Positions 47,481 to 59,836 of a stretch of 64,000 nucleotides of DNA are shown piece after piece. The notes below the pieces were generated by a model. That model was given only the letters and a program-made list of their open reading frames with translations, ran no database searches and was not told the origin of the DNA. Location: contig OZ014411.1 in NCBI GenBank assembly GCA_963965975.1, positions 8,123,501 to 8,187,500 of the forward strand, written 5' to 3'. A program made the translations under genes and the position numbers. Numbering within the stretch: the first letter of the stretch is position 1; each line of letters opens with the position of its first letter. The stretch is from Xestospongia bergquistia (lineage: Eukaryota; Porifera; Demospongiae; Haplosclerida; Petrosiidae).

Positions 47481-49350
47481 CTACTCTCTTATCTCAGTCT
47501 CAGTATTTCCAACTAATGCTTTAACAGCAACTTGTCCCTTGTTACCATAGAGAAGAATAGGACGATAATAACAAAGCCTATGGCTAACATCTGATTCGCT
47601 CCATGTTTTTCGAAATGTATCATGGAATTCCTCTTGATATTGAGTTGTTGAACAAACTATTAAAGGTGGCAGCAATGTGAGCATTGTAAAGGTTAGATTG
47701 AGTGCTTTAGATATATGATTCTTAAGAGCCTCATTACTAGTGTCAAGTGTACTGTGGTTTTCAGCAATGAACAATAACATAGTTTCCATAAACTATAAAA
47801 GAAAGTAACAGATTAATTCATTAATAACTACTTGTTATTTTTACCTTGTGTGCATTTCCATTGAAGGCAATTTGTGACTTTAATTGTAAAGCAGATGAAA
47901 GAAGACCAAATTCTTTGTACATTTCTTTTTTAGGCTGTTCCATGTGTTCATCAATTCCTTGATGTAAAAGATCTCTTAAGTAACCTTTCATTGGATCTAG
48001 CAACTTTTTGAAGTATAGCCTATAGGCTTCCTGAATGATCAATATTATATTTAATAAAGTAATGAGCAATTAACTCCATTACTTTTTCTGTTTTGGTTGA
48101 TTTCTGCTTTACTATAACTTTTTGGCACATTCGGTCAAATGTCTCCAGTCTAACAAAAAACATAATAATTATTGTAAGCATGTAATTTAAAACCTTTGTG
48201 TTATCTCCTGTCTTTTCTTTTTTAGAATTTCTAATTTACTGGATTTCAAGATATAACATCTGATTTGCTTAATGATTAAATACCTTTGTTTTCTTTTTAT
48301 CACAGATGCTTTTGACTCATGATCTTTTACACTGTCTATATATCTTCATACAAAATTTGAAAATAAAGGATAAAATTTTGGTGTTACCTTGGTTGTTCTG
48401 TTATAACTGAAGGTTGTTGAGGTTGGAAACTTGTTTGTAGACTGTAAAATAAGAAAATAATTATAATGGTCTGCAATTATCTTTTTATCAGAGATGCTTT
48501 TGACTCATGATCTATTACACTGTCTACACATCATCATACAAAATTTAAGGATCAAATTTTGGTTTTACCTTGTTAAAGGTGGTTCTGGAGGTTGGAAACT
48601 TTTTTGTAGACTGTAAAATAAGAAAATAATTATAATAGTCTGCATTTAATTTAACAAATCAATTATCATAATTGTATGCACTATTTTAAAATTATAACTC
48701 AAATACTTTGAACATTGCTGTGCAAGGTGTATTACTGTAGGCATTGTATTTTTGTTTTGTTGTACAGCTGTTATTATATCTTAAGATATTAGTTTATAGA
48801 CTCTCAATTTGTAGTCCATATATGTACAAGACTCTAATACATACATGAGATTTCCACATAGAAGATCAAAACTACCAGGCTATTGCATTTAGATGTCTAT
48901 TTGCTGATGACTATATAGCTTTTGTTTGACTGGCTGCTGCTAAGGACTCTTTAGATGATATTTAATTAGCTATTGTATTGTATAAATTGTCTGGCTTACT
49001 ATGAGTCTTAGCATTGATTTACCAGATAAAACATAGTCTGCTATATCATCTATCATCTAATAGATGCATACATATATATTATATTATATTTTCCACCTTT
49101 GCATTTCGTATGCTTCATCTTGACTATACGTAGATCTATTAGAATAAGTAGTAATAAACAAACAATTATCACTAACCCATAGTTGTTATGAGAGGTACTT
49201 ATCTTCCTGAAATACAAACATCATTATATACATATAAATATATGCATACATGTACACACACACACACACACATATATATGTAAGTGATTACAATATACCA
49301 ATTTACCTGTGACAACATCTACAACAGCAGCAATCCCAACATTTTGAAGA
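47481..49350 (-). CDS. Micro-exon coiled-coil protein (G5), start uncertain
   Basis: Paralogue of G4 with the same exon plan. C-terminal exon 47792-47481 (LLPPLIVC, YYRPILLYGNKGQVAVKAL), exon 48030-47845 (EAYRLYFKKLLDPMKGYL), then a 67-nt exon and phase-2 micro-exons near 48195-48240, 48300-48345, 48370-48445, 48570-48610 and 49115-49150. The first coding exon ends at 49307 and reads CWDCCCCRCCHR, again Cys-rich. The ATG used by G4 corresponds to TTA here and no other in-frame ATG is seen in that exon, so the start is lost or lies in an upstream exon (ATGGACTTTTTCATG at about 49550). Two micro-exons were duplicated in tandem (48290-48445 and 48480-48610), and one duplicate (about 48480-48530) has lost its GT donor. 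Confidence 0.6.
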
Positions 49351-49407
49351 TAAGTTTTTGAAGTGATAGAGATAAAGTGAACGTTAATTAATAATTAATA
49401 TAACAAT

Positions 49408-49438
<31 letters not shown>

Positions 49439-49458
49439 TAATATATACACATACATAC

Positions 49459-49506
<48 letters not shown>
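49408..49506. repeat. (AT)n and (AG)n microsatellites
   Basis: An AT run to about 49447, a short spacer, then about 22 AG dinucleotides to 49506. Confidence 0.9.
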
Positions 49507-49509
<3 letters not shown>

Positions 49510-49515
<6 letters not shown>

Positions 49516-51529
49516 AGTAATGTGTGTTCTAACATGGAGCAACATGAAAAAGTCCATTTCTTCTCTGTAAGGCTTAAGTATTCGTTACATATGGACGAGT
49601 TACTAGAAGAAAAAAAGCATATATATATATATATATATATTTAAATGGGGACTCCTTATAAAATATTTAGATATATACTTAGTATGCCTGTAGCAGCTAT
49701 TTAAACGCAAAGCCACTGACATCTATAATACAGACTTTAATATTAGAACAAAGTTCAAGACTTCAAGATTAACTTACGCACTAGATCTTGGACTATCCAT
49801 GAGAGCTAGATTATTATAAGTTTGTTTGAAGTGGATTTTCAATATCCAGTAAAGAGGTGTGGTTTAGTGTTATCAAAACGGGACAATGGAAACGATTTCA
49901 TTATGTTTGTTTATATTTTCGATGCATTTCTTAAAAATCAGTTATGGTTTAAGCTTATGCTGGACTCATATTAAGTGGTTATTATGATAACTCTACATTA
50001 TTAGGTCATACTAAGAATTCTTACACAAGTAGTTTAGAACATTTTTATTAAAAAAATAACTGTCCTTTTCTCATCCTCTCTCAATAAAAGATCTTTTCTT
50101 GCAAATATAGAAGCATTTTCAATGTTTTCATATTTATGTTACTAATTATTTAATTCTTCTATATCCTAGAAATTTAAAGATAATAATTATGGTTGTATCA
50201 AAAGCCTATAAGGTTTCCGTTAAGATATACATATCAATGTTAAAACCTTTTTCTATTTTCATCCACAAGCACTCTAATTTGTATCTAAATATTCCACCTG
50301 TCCTCTAATCATTGATGGTTTTCAAGTTTATGTAACTTCCTACTCAAAAGGTGTGTCCTTGATTTGTATCATTTCAATGAATTGTCTTGATAATTTATAA
50401 GTATGCATGAATAAACTATATTATCAAAAGAGTATTAGACACTAGGCCTAGTGGTATGTGACATGTCATCTAAGCCAAACGATTATGTATGTGCTTCTTA
50501 GTATTGTGTTATTATTCAAGTATATGACTATAACAACATTTGGCACATAACTGTTTATATGTAGCACAATTATGTTAACAATTCTGAGAACTGATTTTAT
50601 TCACTATATGCTTAGTGTATTACCACCTTGTCAAAGTTTATATAGCAACATAAACTTTTACAAGAACTGTTTTCTTAACAATTATGTTGTGCTTGTTAAA
50701 AAACAATACTTGGAAGAATGTTCATTTCACACTAATTCATAATTACATAACACACTTATATTCAATGCTATTACTATACATTGTTCAATATAAAAGTATA
50801 CATGTAGTACTAGTGCTCTAACTGCATGAACATATAGCTTTATTTTTATTTAAATAAGAACGCAATAGTGGTTGTAGACAGTTGGAGTAGATAATAAAAA
50901 GAAAATGTATTATATTTAACTCAATTAGAATGAAAATACAGTACCACGTTTATATACACATGTGACATGACTATGTATCTACTATGAGAGGCTTATCATT
51001 GGAATTCCCTTTATTAGAAGTGTTCCAAAAAACTTATTATGTTGTCTCTGTCTATCAAAACAATTCCCAGAATCCTATCTCAAAGTTGTGACAGCTTTGT
51101 TTATTCAAAATCACATGATGATAAGGTTAAAGGTGTAAATAGATTTTTGTATATCTCTTACACTTATTTTTAAAACTTAACTCAAATGAATACAGTGAAT
51201 TTTAGCAAAATTTTTACGTTTGATAATAAAATTAGCAAATCTTATGTTGACATTAAAAATATTGAATACTCTTATCCTATTTTGAACAATCCATATGAGG
51301 TTCAATGAACTACTTTTAAAATTAACCTAACTAAGTTATGAGTGAGTGTCATAATGTTTAAGTAATTCAGTACTGAAATCAGCAAACTACAAAGTCATAT
51401 CAATACATTAATATGAAAACATCATAAAACACAAAATAGAAGCAAAACTATTGCAAAGGTCAGTACTTTCAATACTATGTTATCAAAAAAAAATATTACT
51501 CTAAAATCTAAATTAACAAATAGTTGAAA
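49510..51529. other. Upstream region of G5 and spacer
   Basis: Matches 41010-43200 in patches (49845-49950, 50560-50690, 51055-51125). No gene is supported. Confidence 0.5.
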
Positions 51530-53710
51530 TCATTCATTTTGAGCTGAGAGGAAGTCGCACACTGTCTTCACTTCTTCTCCAGTAAGAAGATACTTGGCTT
51601 TTGCTTGCATTTCTGTTTCACTGAAAGACATTGATATTTCGACCATTCTTTCGTGATTTGGCAGCTTATCTGGATTTGGCATATCAATAACTAGTTCGCC
51701 TACTTTCTTTACCAATGGTTTCCCTTCTTTGTCTTTTACATATGCTATTCCTGTTTCTGATGTTGACAGTACGTCAAATGTGGCAGATGTTTGGGAAATA
51801 CTGGCTGGTGCAATTTCAGTGGTGAATATTTCATTGGACTTAACAGTGTCACCTTTTTCAATGAACACTTTAAATATGTCACCACAAAGTAACTCCTTAG
51901 TCTCAGGGTGTACACCACAATAATGGGGATCATGTATAAGAGGCATAAAAGGCTGTGCTACATCAGTTCCATAAGTTGCATCAGCTCGTCGAGCTGTTAT
52001 AATACTAGGATCTTTCCTCCACATTACAGCTCCTTGAGCAATGGCAAGTTTAGGTGAGGTGGGTACTATAATGCGACAATCAATCGAACCAAATTTTTTG
52101 ATCATGTCGTCCTTCAATCTTTCGAAAATATACTTGCATCCTCCAAATCCTCCAACAAGATATATAGTTCCAATTTTCTCTTTCACAGATTCTATAACAC
52201 TTAGAACACATTCCATTATATCTTTAACAATTGGCTCAAAGAACTTTGCTTCTACCATATCTGATAATAAATATATAGTATCATCATCGTATTCAAGGAA
52301 TTCTACTTCTTCAACCCTCTCTTCAATGACTTCTTTTGTGTAGAAGTTAATAAAATCATTAGGCAAAAGAATAGCCATTTCTCTTTGTTTCTTGTCTCCA
52401 ACTTCTAACTTTATGTCTTCAAACTGCTTATGCAGTTTGTGTAAGGAACTCTCTGCCTTATATTTTGACTGATGAAAACGAGAGAAATTGTCATCTTGTA
52501 TGAGGTTTTGAATAAACTTTGAAAACAAATTATTTACATTGGTACCACCACAAGACTTTCCAGTTGGAATACTTTTGACTTCAATTCCTCCATTAACTTC
52601 TTCCTGTACTGTAATGTCCACTGTTCCTCCGCCAATATCAATCACCATGTATGATCCTATCAAAGGTGCACTGCCTAACGAAGCAGCTTGTTGTGAAGTG
52701 GCTTTCTGGCTGTATATAGCAGCTGCTTCAGGTTCCAAAGCAAGCGATAATTTAGCAGGATTTTTTTCATCTGGTCGGCACAAAACTGTAGTTGTTGGGG
52801 TGAGTTGTGTGATACCAGAGCCTTCTGTTAATAAGTCAGCCTAATAACATTTAAAATAACAGTTAAATTCAAGATATTCACAAATTGCAACACAAATTAA
52901 AGTATAATAATTGACATTAATTACTCCAGGCATAGTATACAGCTTAGTACATCAATTACCAGATAGGCAGCTTCTCTCATCATTCTCTTTCCCCGTGCAT
53001 CCCATATAGCAGGTACAGTAATGACCCAGTCAAAATCAGTAGTTTTCAGCCGTTTGAAGCCCGTGGAAAGGTGTTCAATGAGACTATCTTTGAGACACTT
53101 CAGAATAAGCGCAATAATTTCGAGGAGATAGAATTTTTGCCCATTAAATGATTCCACAATTGTTTGACGATCAATACTCTATAAAAAAGGATACTGATAG
53201 TTTTGAGATATACACAAAAGACATTATAAATGCAATGTCAGTAAAGTTAAACCACAATACCTTATCTCTTTTTAAAAACAGCTTTATTTGTTCGAAATAA
53301 ACATGACTCTCTAGGTCAGATGATCGTAATCGTCCATATTTATTACGAGCTTCGTGTCCAAATGACTCGACTCTCACTGACATGTCTTCTTTTAGATGTA
53401 GAAGGAGAGCATTTGGAACTCTTGTATCTTTAGAGTCTACGTCTAAAGTAAGAGTAGATATTTTTTCATCACCCTCTGTAGTGAAAGCTAAAGACACAGA
53501 TGTTGTACCGAAGTCGATAGCAGCGATGTTGCCATTACTTTTCCGACATTCTCTTAACGAAGTTTCAATTTTCTTAGCTCTAGGAAATGTTATTTGTGGG
53601 GACAAACCGTGCAAGAGAGACGCTAAAAATAGCTGACAAGCTATTTGACTTAATTGCTTTTCGTCTATAGAAATTCCTTCTGTTTCTTCATCAACATTCT
53701 CCTCTGCCAT
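51530..53710 (-). CDS. HSPA12-like ATPase D
   Basis: Exons 53710-53261, 53178-52960 (219 nt), 52840-51530; introns 82 and 119 bp, phase 0. The product is 659 residues from the ATG at 53710 (MAEENVDEETEG). N-terminal residues 10-45 form an acidic then hydrophobic helix (LSQIACQLFLASLLHGL) with no myristoylation signal, unlike genes B and C. ATPase motifs: AAIDFGTTSVSLAFTT, FDWVITVPAIWDARGKRMMR, VIDIGGGTVDITVQEE, GTIYLVGGFGGCKYI, RRADATYGTDV and TVCDFLSAQNE. Everything needed for nucleotide binding is present. The matching gene in the left duplicate survives only as the relic at 43235. A partial duplicate of its exon 1 lies just upstream at 53978-54471. Confidence 0.9.
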
Positions 53711-53977
53711 ATCGATCAATCACTTTGGTCAGAAATGTCGATTGCTCACAAGCCTACTTGTTTAAGTACTTATGCACCCCACATCCTGTTTTTGGTGCTT
53801 CTTTAACAAATATTCATAATCTTTATATCAGTATTATTATACTGATATAAAGATTATATTATCACATAGTGTCAAACATCATGATTAACAAAATAAGCAA
53901 GGTTTAATATATATAACACATGTGTGCAAAGTGAATATGAATAAATATAGTGAATATAAATAAATAAGTTAAAATAA

Positions 53978-54471
53978 ATTCCATTAAATGATTCCACAAT
54001 TGTTTGACGATCAATACTCTATAAATAGGATACTGATAGTTTTGAGATATACACAAAAGACATTATAAATTCATTGTCAGTAAAGTTAAACCACAATACC
54101 TTATCTCTTTTTAAAAACAGCTTTATTTGTTCGAAATAAACATGACTCTCTAGGACAGATGATCGATGTAGAAGGAGAGCATTTGGAACTCTTGTATCTT
54201 TAGAGTCTACGTCTAATGTAAGAGTAGAAATATCTTGATCACCCACTGTAGTGAAAGCTAAAGACACAGATGTTGTACCGAAGTCAATAGCAGCGATGTT
54301 GCCATTACTTTTCTGATATTCTCTTAACGAAGTTTCAATTTTCTTGGCTCTAGGAAATGTTATTTGTGGGGACAAACCGTGCAAGATAGACGCTAAAAAT
54401 AGCTGACCAGCTAGTTGACTTAATTCTATAGAAACTCCTTCTGCCTCTTCATCAAATTTCTTCTCTGCCAT
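53978..54471 (-). pseudogene. Orphan HSPA12 D-type exon 1 (partial duplicate)
   Basis: Open from the ATG at 54471 (MAEKKFDEEAEG) through AAIDFGTTSVSLAFTT to LFLKRDK and an intact donor (aag|gtattg). It has lost about 70 nt inside (the segment equivalent to EDMSVRVESFGHEARNKYGR) yet stays in frame. After an intron-like piece it includes only the first dozen codons of exon 2 (SIDRQTIVESFNG), then diverges at about 53978. It cannot encode an ATPase alone. Because its donor and phase match, it could act as an alternative first exon for gene D, 270 bp downstream. Confidence 0.7.
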
Positions 54472-54718
54472 ATCGATCAATTACTTTGGTCAGAAATGTC
54501 GTTTGCTAACAAGCTCACTTGTTTAAGTAACTATTCCTTATATGCACCCCACATCCTGTTTCTGTTGCTTCTCTTTACAAATATGCATAATCTGTATATA
54601 GTATAATAATATTATGTCATAGCTATATTAGTGTCAAACATCTTACCTAACAAAAAAGCAAGAATTCAAATATATAATACATGCATGCAAAAGGAATATG
54701 AATAGAAGGAAATTAAAG

Positions 54719-56840
54719 TTAAAATAAATTAGATGTTTGGGAAGAAAGAAAATCACACACTGTCTTCACCTCTTCTCCAGTAACAGAGTACTTGGCTTTA
54801 GCTTGCAATTCTGTACCACTAAGATCCATAGTTATATCAACTGATCGTTTCCTTCTTGGCAAATTATTAGGATTAGGTATATCGATTACTAACTGACCAA
54901 TTTTGGTCACAGAATATTCACCATCTTTATTTCGAATGTATTGTATATTGGTGTCTAAAGTAGTGTATATGGGGAAAGTTAGTGATATTAAACTTTGCTC
55001 TTCTGGTAGTACACGAGCTTCAACAAAAACATCTGTAGACAGCACTAAGTCTCCTTTCTCAATAAACACATCAAATACATCTTTACACCTCCAACACTTC
55101 TGTTCTTCATTGTAATAACGATAATGTGGGTCATGCTTTTTTTCGTTAAATCTAATAGAAACTCTTGTTCCGTATGTAGCGTCAGCACGTCTGGCTTTAA
55201 TTTTGTCTGGGTTGTTTCTCCATTGAACAGCTCCCAATACAACAGCTAAATCTGGACATTCTGGTACTACAACTTGACAAGACTTAGTTTTCATAGCTTC
55301 TTTAATTTTTTCATTGATATACCGACAGCTTCCAAATGCACCTACTAAATACATTGTTCCTACATTGATATGCTTCACATTTTCTAAAATTTGCATTAAG
55401 CAGGAAATAATTTGTTTCAATATTGGATCAAAAAACTCTGCTTGGATGAATTCTTCTCTAAATCGTAATGCATCTTCTTCAAAAATTACTCCATCTAATT
55501 CATTAACTGCTGCCTCAATTTGTGCCTCTTTGTAAAATCTAATAAATTTACCTGGTAACTCAATGTCCATTTCTGTAATTCGACCATTCCCAAATAGCCT
55601 TTTTTGGGACTCAAACTCAGTATAAATTAACGAATTTATAATAGCGCTATTCTTTGGATGAGATTGAATAAATCTTTCAAAGTTATTATCTTTGACTATG
55701 AGTTGTAAAAGCTGTGAAAATTGCTCATTTACTTTTGTTCCACCCCAGCAGTTTCCAGTTGGCAGACTTTCTACATGAATCCCACCATTTACTTCTGAAT
55801 GTACAGTGACATCCACAGTTCCTCCACCAATATCTACTACTATGTAGTTTGGTGTAGGCAATATTGTAGCAGCAGAGCTAAGAGCATTTTGAGAAGCATT
55901 GTATTGACAATACAGTCCAGCAACTTCAGGTTCTAAGGCCAACGACAGTTTATCAGGATGCTCTACAACAGGCCGAGTTATTGGTATTGTAGTTGAAGTG
56001 AACTTTGTTATACCTGATGAATTATCCAATAATCCAGCCTAGAAGAGAAAAGAAATTTGTAAATTGTAAATTAAAACAGTACAAAGCTTATAATAATCCA
56101 AATGATTATAAATATTTTGTATAATTGTATTATATATATTAATATACTCACAAGGTAAGCAGCTTCTCTCATCATTCTCTTTCCTCGTGCATCCCATATA
56201 GCAGGTACAGTAATAACCCAATCAAAATCTGTAGCCTTGAGTGGTGAAACTGTACGTGACAATTTGTCCAAAATAGTATTCTTTATAAATTTCAAAGTGA
56301 AAGCAATCACTTCAACTAAATAGTACTCATCACCTCCAACTGAATGAACTTTTGACAAACGGTTAATTTCCTGTCAAAATGATTATATAAACTCGTTATA
56401 CTATAAAATTGTCTCTTTACCTCATCTCTTTTTAACAGCATTTTTATTTTCTCAAAATAAACATATTCAGTCAATTGCTCATTTCTTAATTTCATATACT
56501 TGTCTCGAGCTGCTTCTCCAATTTCAACTACTTCACAAGTTAAGTGATTTGACATCATAAGTATAGCATTACAAACTCTTAGTTTGTGTTGACTCTCATC
56601 AATTACCCGAATAGTTATATTATCTTTTTCACCTTCAGTTGTATATGCCACAGAAATGCCAGTAGTACCAAAATCAATGGCAATAACATTACCATTTGTG
56701 ATACGAAATGCAGCTTCAGAGCGTGAATGCTTAGTAGCCCTTGCCAGTGGTCGGTTTGCTTTAAAATAAATTCCTTCTTTATCCTTCTTGGACTCTGTTT
56801 CTAAAGTGTCAGTTGAGTGACTGGATTGTTGATTTCCCAT
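54719..56840 (-). CDS. HSPA12-like ATPase C, N-myristoylation signal
   Basis: Exons 56840-56421, 56370-56152 (219 nt), 56038-54719; introns 50 and 113 bp. The product is 652 residues. The ATG at 56840 gives MGNQQSSHSTD, matching the myristoylation signal of gene B. The Lys/Glu-rich linker is about 40 residues shorter than in B. Motifs: IAIDFGTTGISVAYTT, VVDIGGGTVDVTVHSE, GTMYLVGAFGSCRYI, RRADATYGT and TVCDFLSSQTSNLF. Exon 2, intron 2 and the first third of exon 3 are almost identical to gene B, while the rest of exon 3 and exon 1 differ more, suggesting gene conversion or selection on the ends. Divergence is visible in the KHDPHYRY surroundings (MFNSSKHD in B, RFNEKKHD here). Confidence 0.9.
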
Positions 56841-56849
56841 TTTGCCTGC

Positions 56850-58570
56850 TAAATGCTTAGCCTGTATTATGCCCTTGCACTTTCTTATAAATAGTAAGCA
56901 GACAATAATATCACTCCACTCTGCACTATTCCGCTCTAGAGCTGTCACATGACTTGCACACGTCTATGAAATACTATGTACTATAAATACGTGTATTGTT
57001 CTTAGAAGTGTTTGTGTATAGCATAATTGGGTCACACTAATCAAGAAACCTATCAATGCGTATTCATAATGACAACAATACACTAACTCTAGTCTGTTTT
57101 TTAAGGAATTTCTATTTTCGGCAGTAAGAATTGAATAAAGAAATGTTGGTGCCAAGGTGGATTTGACAGTATACATATGGCTAAAATTAAAATGAACCAT
57201 AGTTTACTTGCATCGCCTGTATTGTCTGATACTTTTACACATTATTGACATATATATATATAATCTTTAATATATGATAGTTTTGGAATAATCGCTCTTT
57301 AGTTCCTTTTAGAAAGAATTTATAATGGTTCTAGGCCTTACATATGAAGTATCAGTTTAACTTGGTATGAAATCATAAAAGTACATTGATTAGATATACT
57401 AAGAAGACTTCATTTGACATCTCAAAAGTAAAAAATAAAGTATTGGTTTGCTAAACCTAATAGTTACAATATACAGTGCTTATGTGAGGCATGTAAATAC
57501 CCAGAACATTCATTTGTTGTACATAATAACAATTGTTATAACACTTATTTGTAAAACAGAAAAAAGTTTTACATTAATAATAAAGTAAAATAAAATACTT
57601 TTAATCTATACTTGTTGTTATATACACTGTCTCTAAAGAGTTTGGATATGTCATATTTAATTATACTGTCAATACAATGTTTCTTAGAATTGTTTTGATA
57701 GTACTTGTACTGCCATATACTTACAAATATATATGAAATTCTAGGAATAGCTGTATGGTTACAGAAATAGCAGTTCTGGGAATGTTCAAAGGATGTAATA
57801 TAACAATTATACATGTACTATCTAAACAGTCATGATGCTTGTTTCAAGCTTGTTTCAATATTGTTACTTGCATACCAGTTACAGAGAGCTATGGCTACTA
57901 AAGAAATGTCACCTCATTGACAGTTTGACTGTAACTAAACAATCAAATTTAAATTCAATATCAACTATGAAAGAAATATAGACTGACTATGGACTACTTT
58001 TGAGTGCATGTATTGTCTCATTGTGTTCTTGAAAAGGTCAATTAACAATCAATTCAACATTTTTATCTCAGCAGAAAGGTCAATACACATGTTTCACTAT
58101 ACATGTGCCAATTGGAAATGCTAAGTCAGCTAATGCTAACATTAGTATGACTTTGCTAGTAAAGTTTAAAAATATTATTGTGTTAACTGTTCATACAGAA
58201 TTATAGAGCACTTCATAATTAGTGATGTTATATAATCAGTTCTAGAAATTGCCTTCAAAGAAATTATGTCACAAAAGGGAAAAACAGTTTCTGATAACAT
58301 AATACTTGGAAGTGCTATCCCTCTATTTTCTTGTGAACTATGAATTCAATTTCAACCAGGATATGCTAAATACACTGATAACAATTCCAAGTATTGTAGC
58401 TTCTTTAAAGTATATTAACTCAATCTATTATATTTAAAAATGGGAGGAACTTCTTGATCAAAAGGGACCATCCATCAATACTGTACCTGTTCGCTTGTAA
58501 ACAGAAATGAACACCTTACCATTATCTATAACTTTAAAGAATTATGTATTACCATTCATAAAAAAATATA
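56850..58570. other. Upstream region of HSPA12 C and spacer
   Basis: To about 57800 it is conserved with 46100-47000 upstream of gene B. Beyond that I recognise nothing. Confidence 0.45.
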
Positions 58571-58581
58571 AGTAAACTCAC

Positions 58582-58735
58582 TTTAGCTTTTCTTTCGTTG
58601 TGTTTAGTATCTATTATATTGTCTCTTGTGTTTTTCTGTGCCTTTTGAACATAGTTTCAAGCTTGGTCATGAACTTGCTTCTGAAACTCAATCATTTTAG
58701 TGATTTTTTCTCTATGATTTAGTTCACCATTGAAT
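58582..58735 (-). pseudogene. Possible coiled-coil exon relic
   Basis: The minus strand reads REKITKMIEFQKQVHDQA, a TGA stop, then NYVQKAQKNTRDNIIDTKHN, followed by a perfect donor (gctaaa|gtgagt). The Lys/Glu/Gln-rich composition resembles the coiled-coil family on both sides. One stop and no recognisable neighbouring exons make a relic likely; a chance match remains possible. Confidence 0.35.
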
Positions 58736-58739
58736 GACC

Positions 58740-59830
58740 TAGTTGCCCTTTAATTGGGTTGATGACTTAAAATTCTTGCTTCATGATCTTACATATACAC
58801 TAGAAGAAATAACACATAGCTTGTAGGTCAAAGGTTTAATTCTAGTTTTGTTGTCTTTGTTTTTTTGTCTCTGATAAATGGAAACAAGATAGTGTTTATA
58901 ACAATTTATTTAAGTCTTTGCTGATTACTCTTCAATGTCTCTTGTAGCACAGAAGTCTTTAAAAGTTTAAATTTATTAGTTTTTCTGCCTTACTACATGC
59001 ACCTTTACCTTTGATTAGTTAATTACACAAATCTATGTACCTTATCCATCACACACTCTGCTTGCTGTAGTCAGTACACAGATCAGTCTATGTACATTTG
59101 ACTGCTGTAATTTTTGTATAATTAAAGGTGGCACACGAAATCAGTTGTGTGGATCTTTCAAAAGCCGTCCTATGACTGACATCTTCATATGTGTTTGCAA
59201 ACATTTGTTTTGTCTACTATAACCTGATTTCAAGTTAACTCAAAAGATGATGTCAAAGTTATTAAAAGTACACTACATGTATTTCCTTCAGTTAGTTTGT
59301 GTGAGGGTTTTGCAACAGTAATAACAACATCGCAATCTTGCAAAGGTATAGTAAATAGTGAGGGACAGATTGAACTAGCTGATACTTACAAACAAAATTA
59401 AACATGATAAGATAGGTCGAAATTTTACTTTTATGTTGTACAATTCATGATATAATAATTGTCCATGATTGTGAAGGTGTGGTTTAATACTATTACTCTG
59501 TGTTGTTCATTGATGAAATTCGTATTGCATGGCATTAGAACTTTACATTTGCTCATTTAAAGATCAAATGTAGCAACACAAAAAAGGTCTAGCAATTTTG
59601 TGTACATTTCATATACAGTTATATAATTTAATATTTACCACATGCATAAAAACAGTTTCATTACATTGTTTAAAAATATTTTGAATAGCTTTTTTAAGAA
59701 AAAAGATAATCATACAAAATTAACTCAATTAATATTTAACTAGAATAGCTTATGTTTCTACATTAACTATATCAGTTCTTTAATAAAAGTTATACTACAT
59801 AACATGCAATTAACTAAAGCTTTGTGAATA
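58740..59830. other. Spacer with a promoter-like match
   Basis: 59470-59600 (aggtgtggtttaatac, gatcaaatgtagcaacac) resembles the conserved G4/G5 upstream block at 41313 and 49852, so a third, lost G4-like unit may have stood here. Confidence 0.35.
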
Positions 59831-59836
59831 TCAAAA

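Larger units (their letters stand above)
47060..57850. repeat. Segmental duplication, right copy
   Basis: Collinear with 38000-47050: G1 3' fragment, coiled-coil gene G5, HSPA12 D (complete) plus its partial duplicate, HSPA12 C and its upstream region. Confidence 0.75.
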
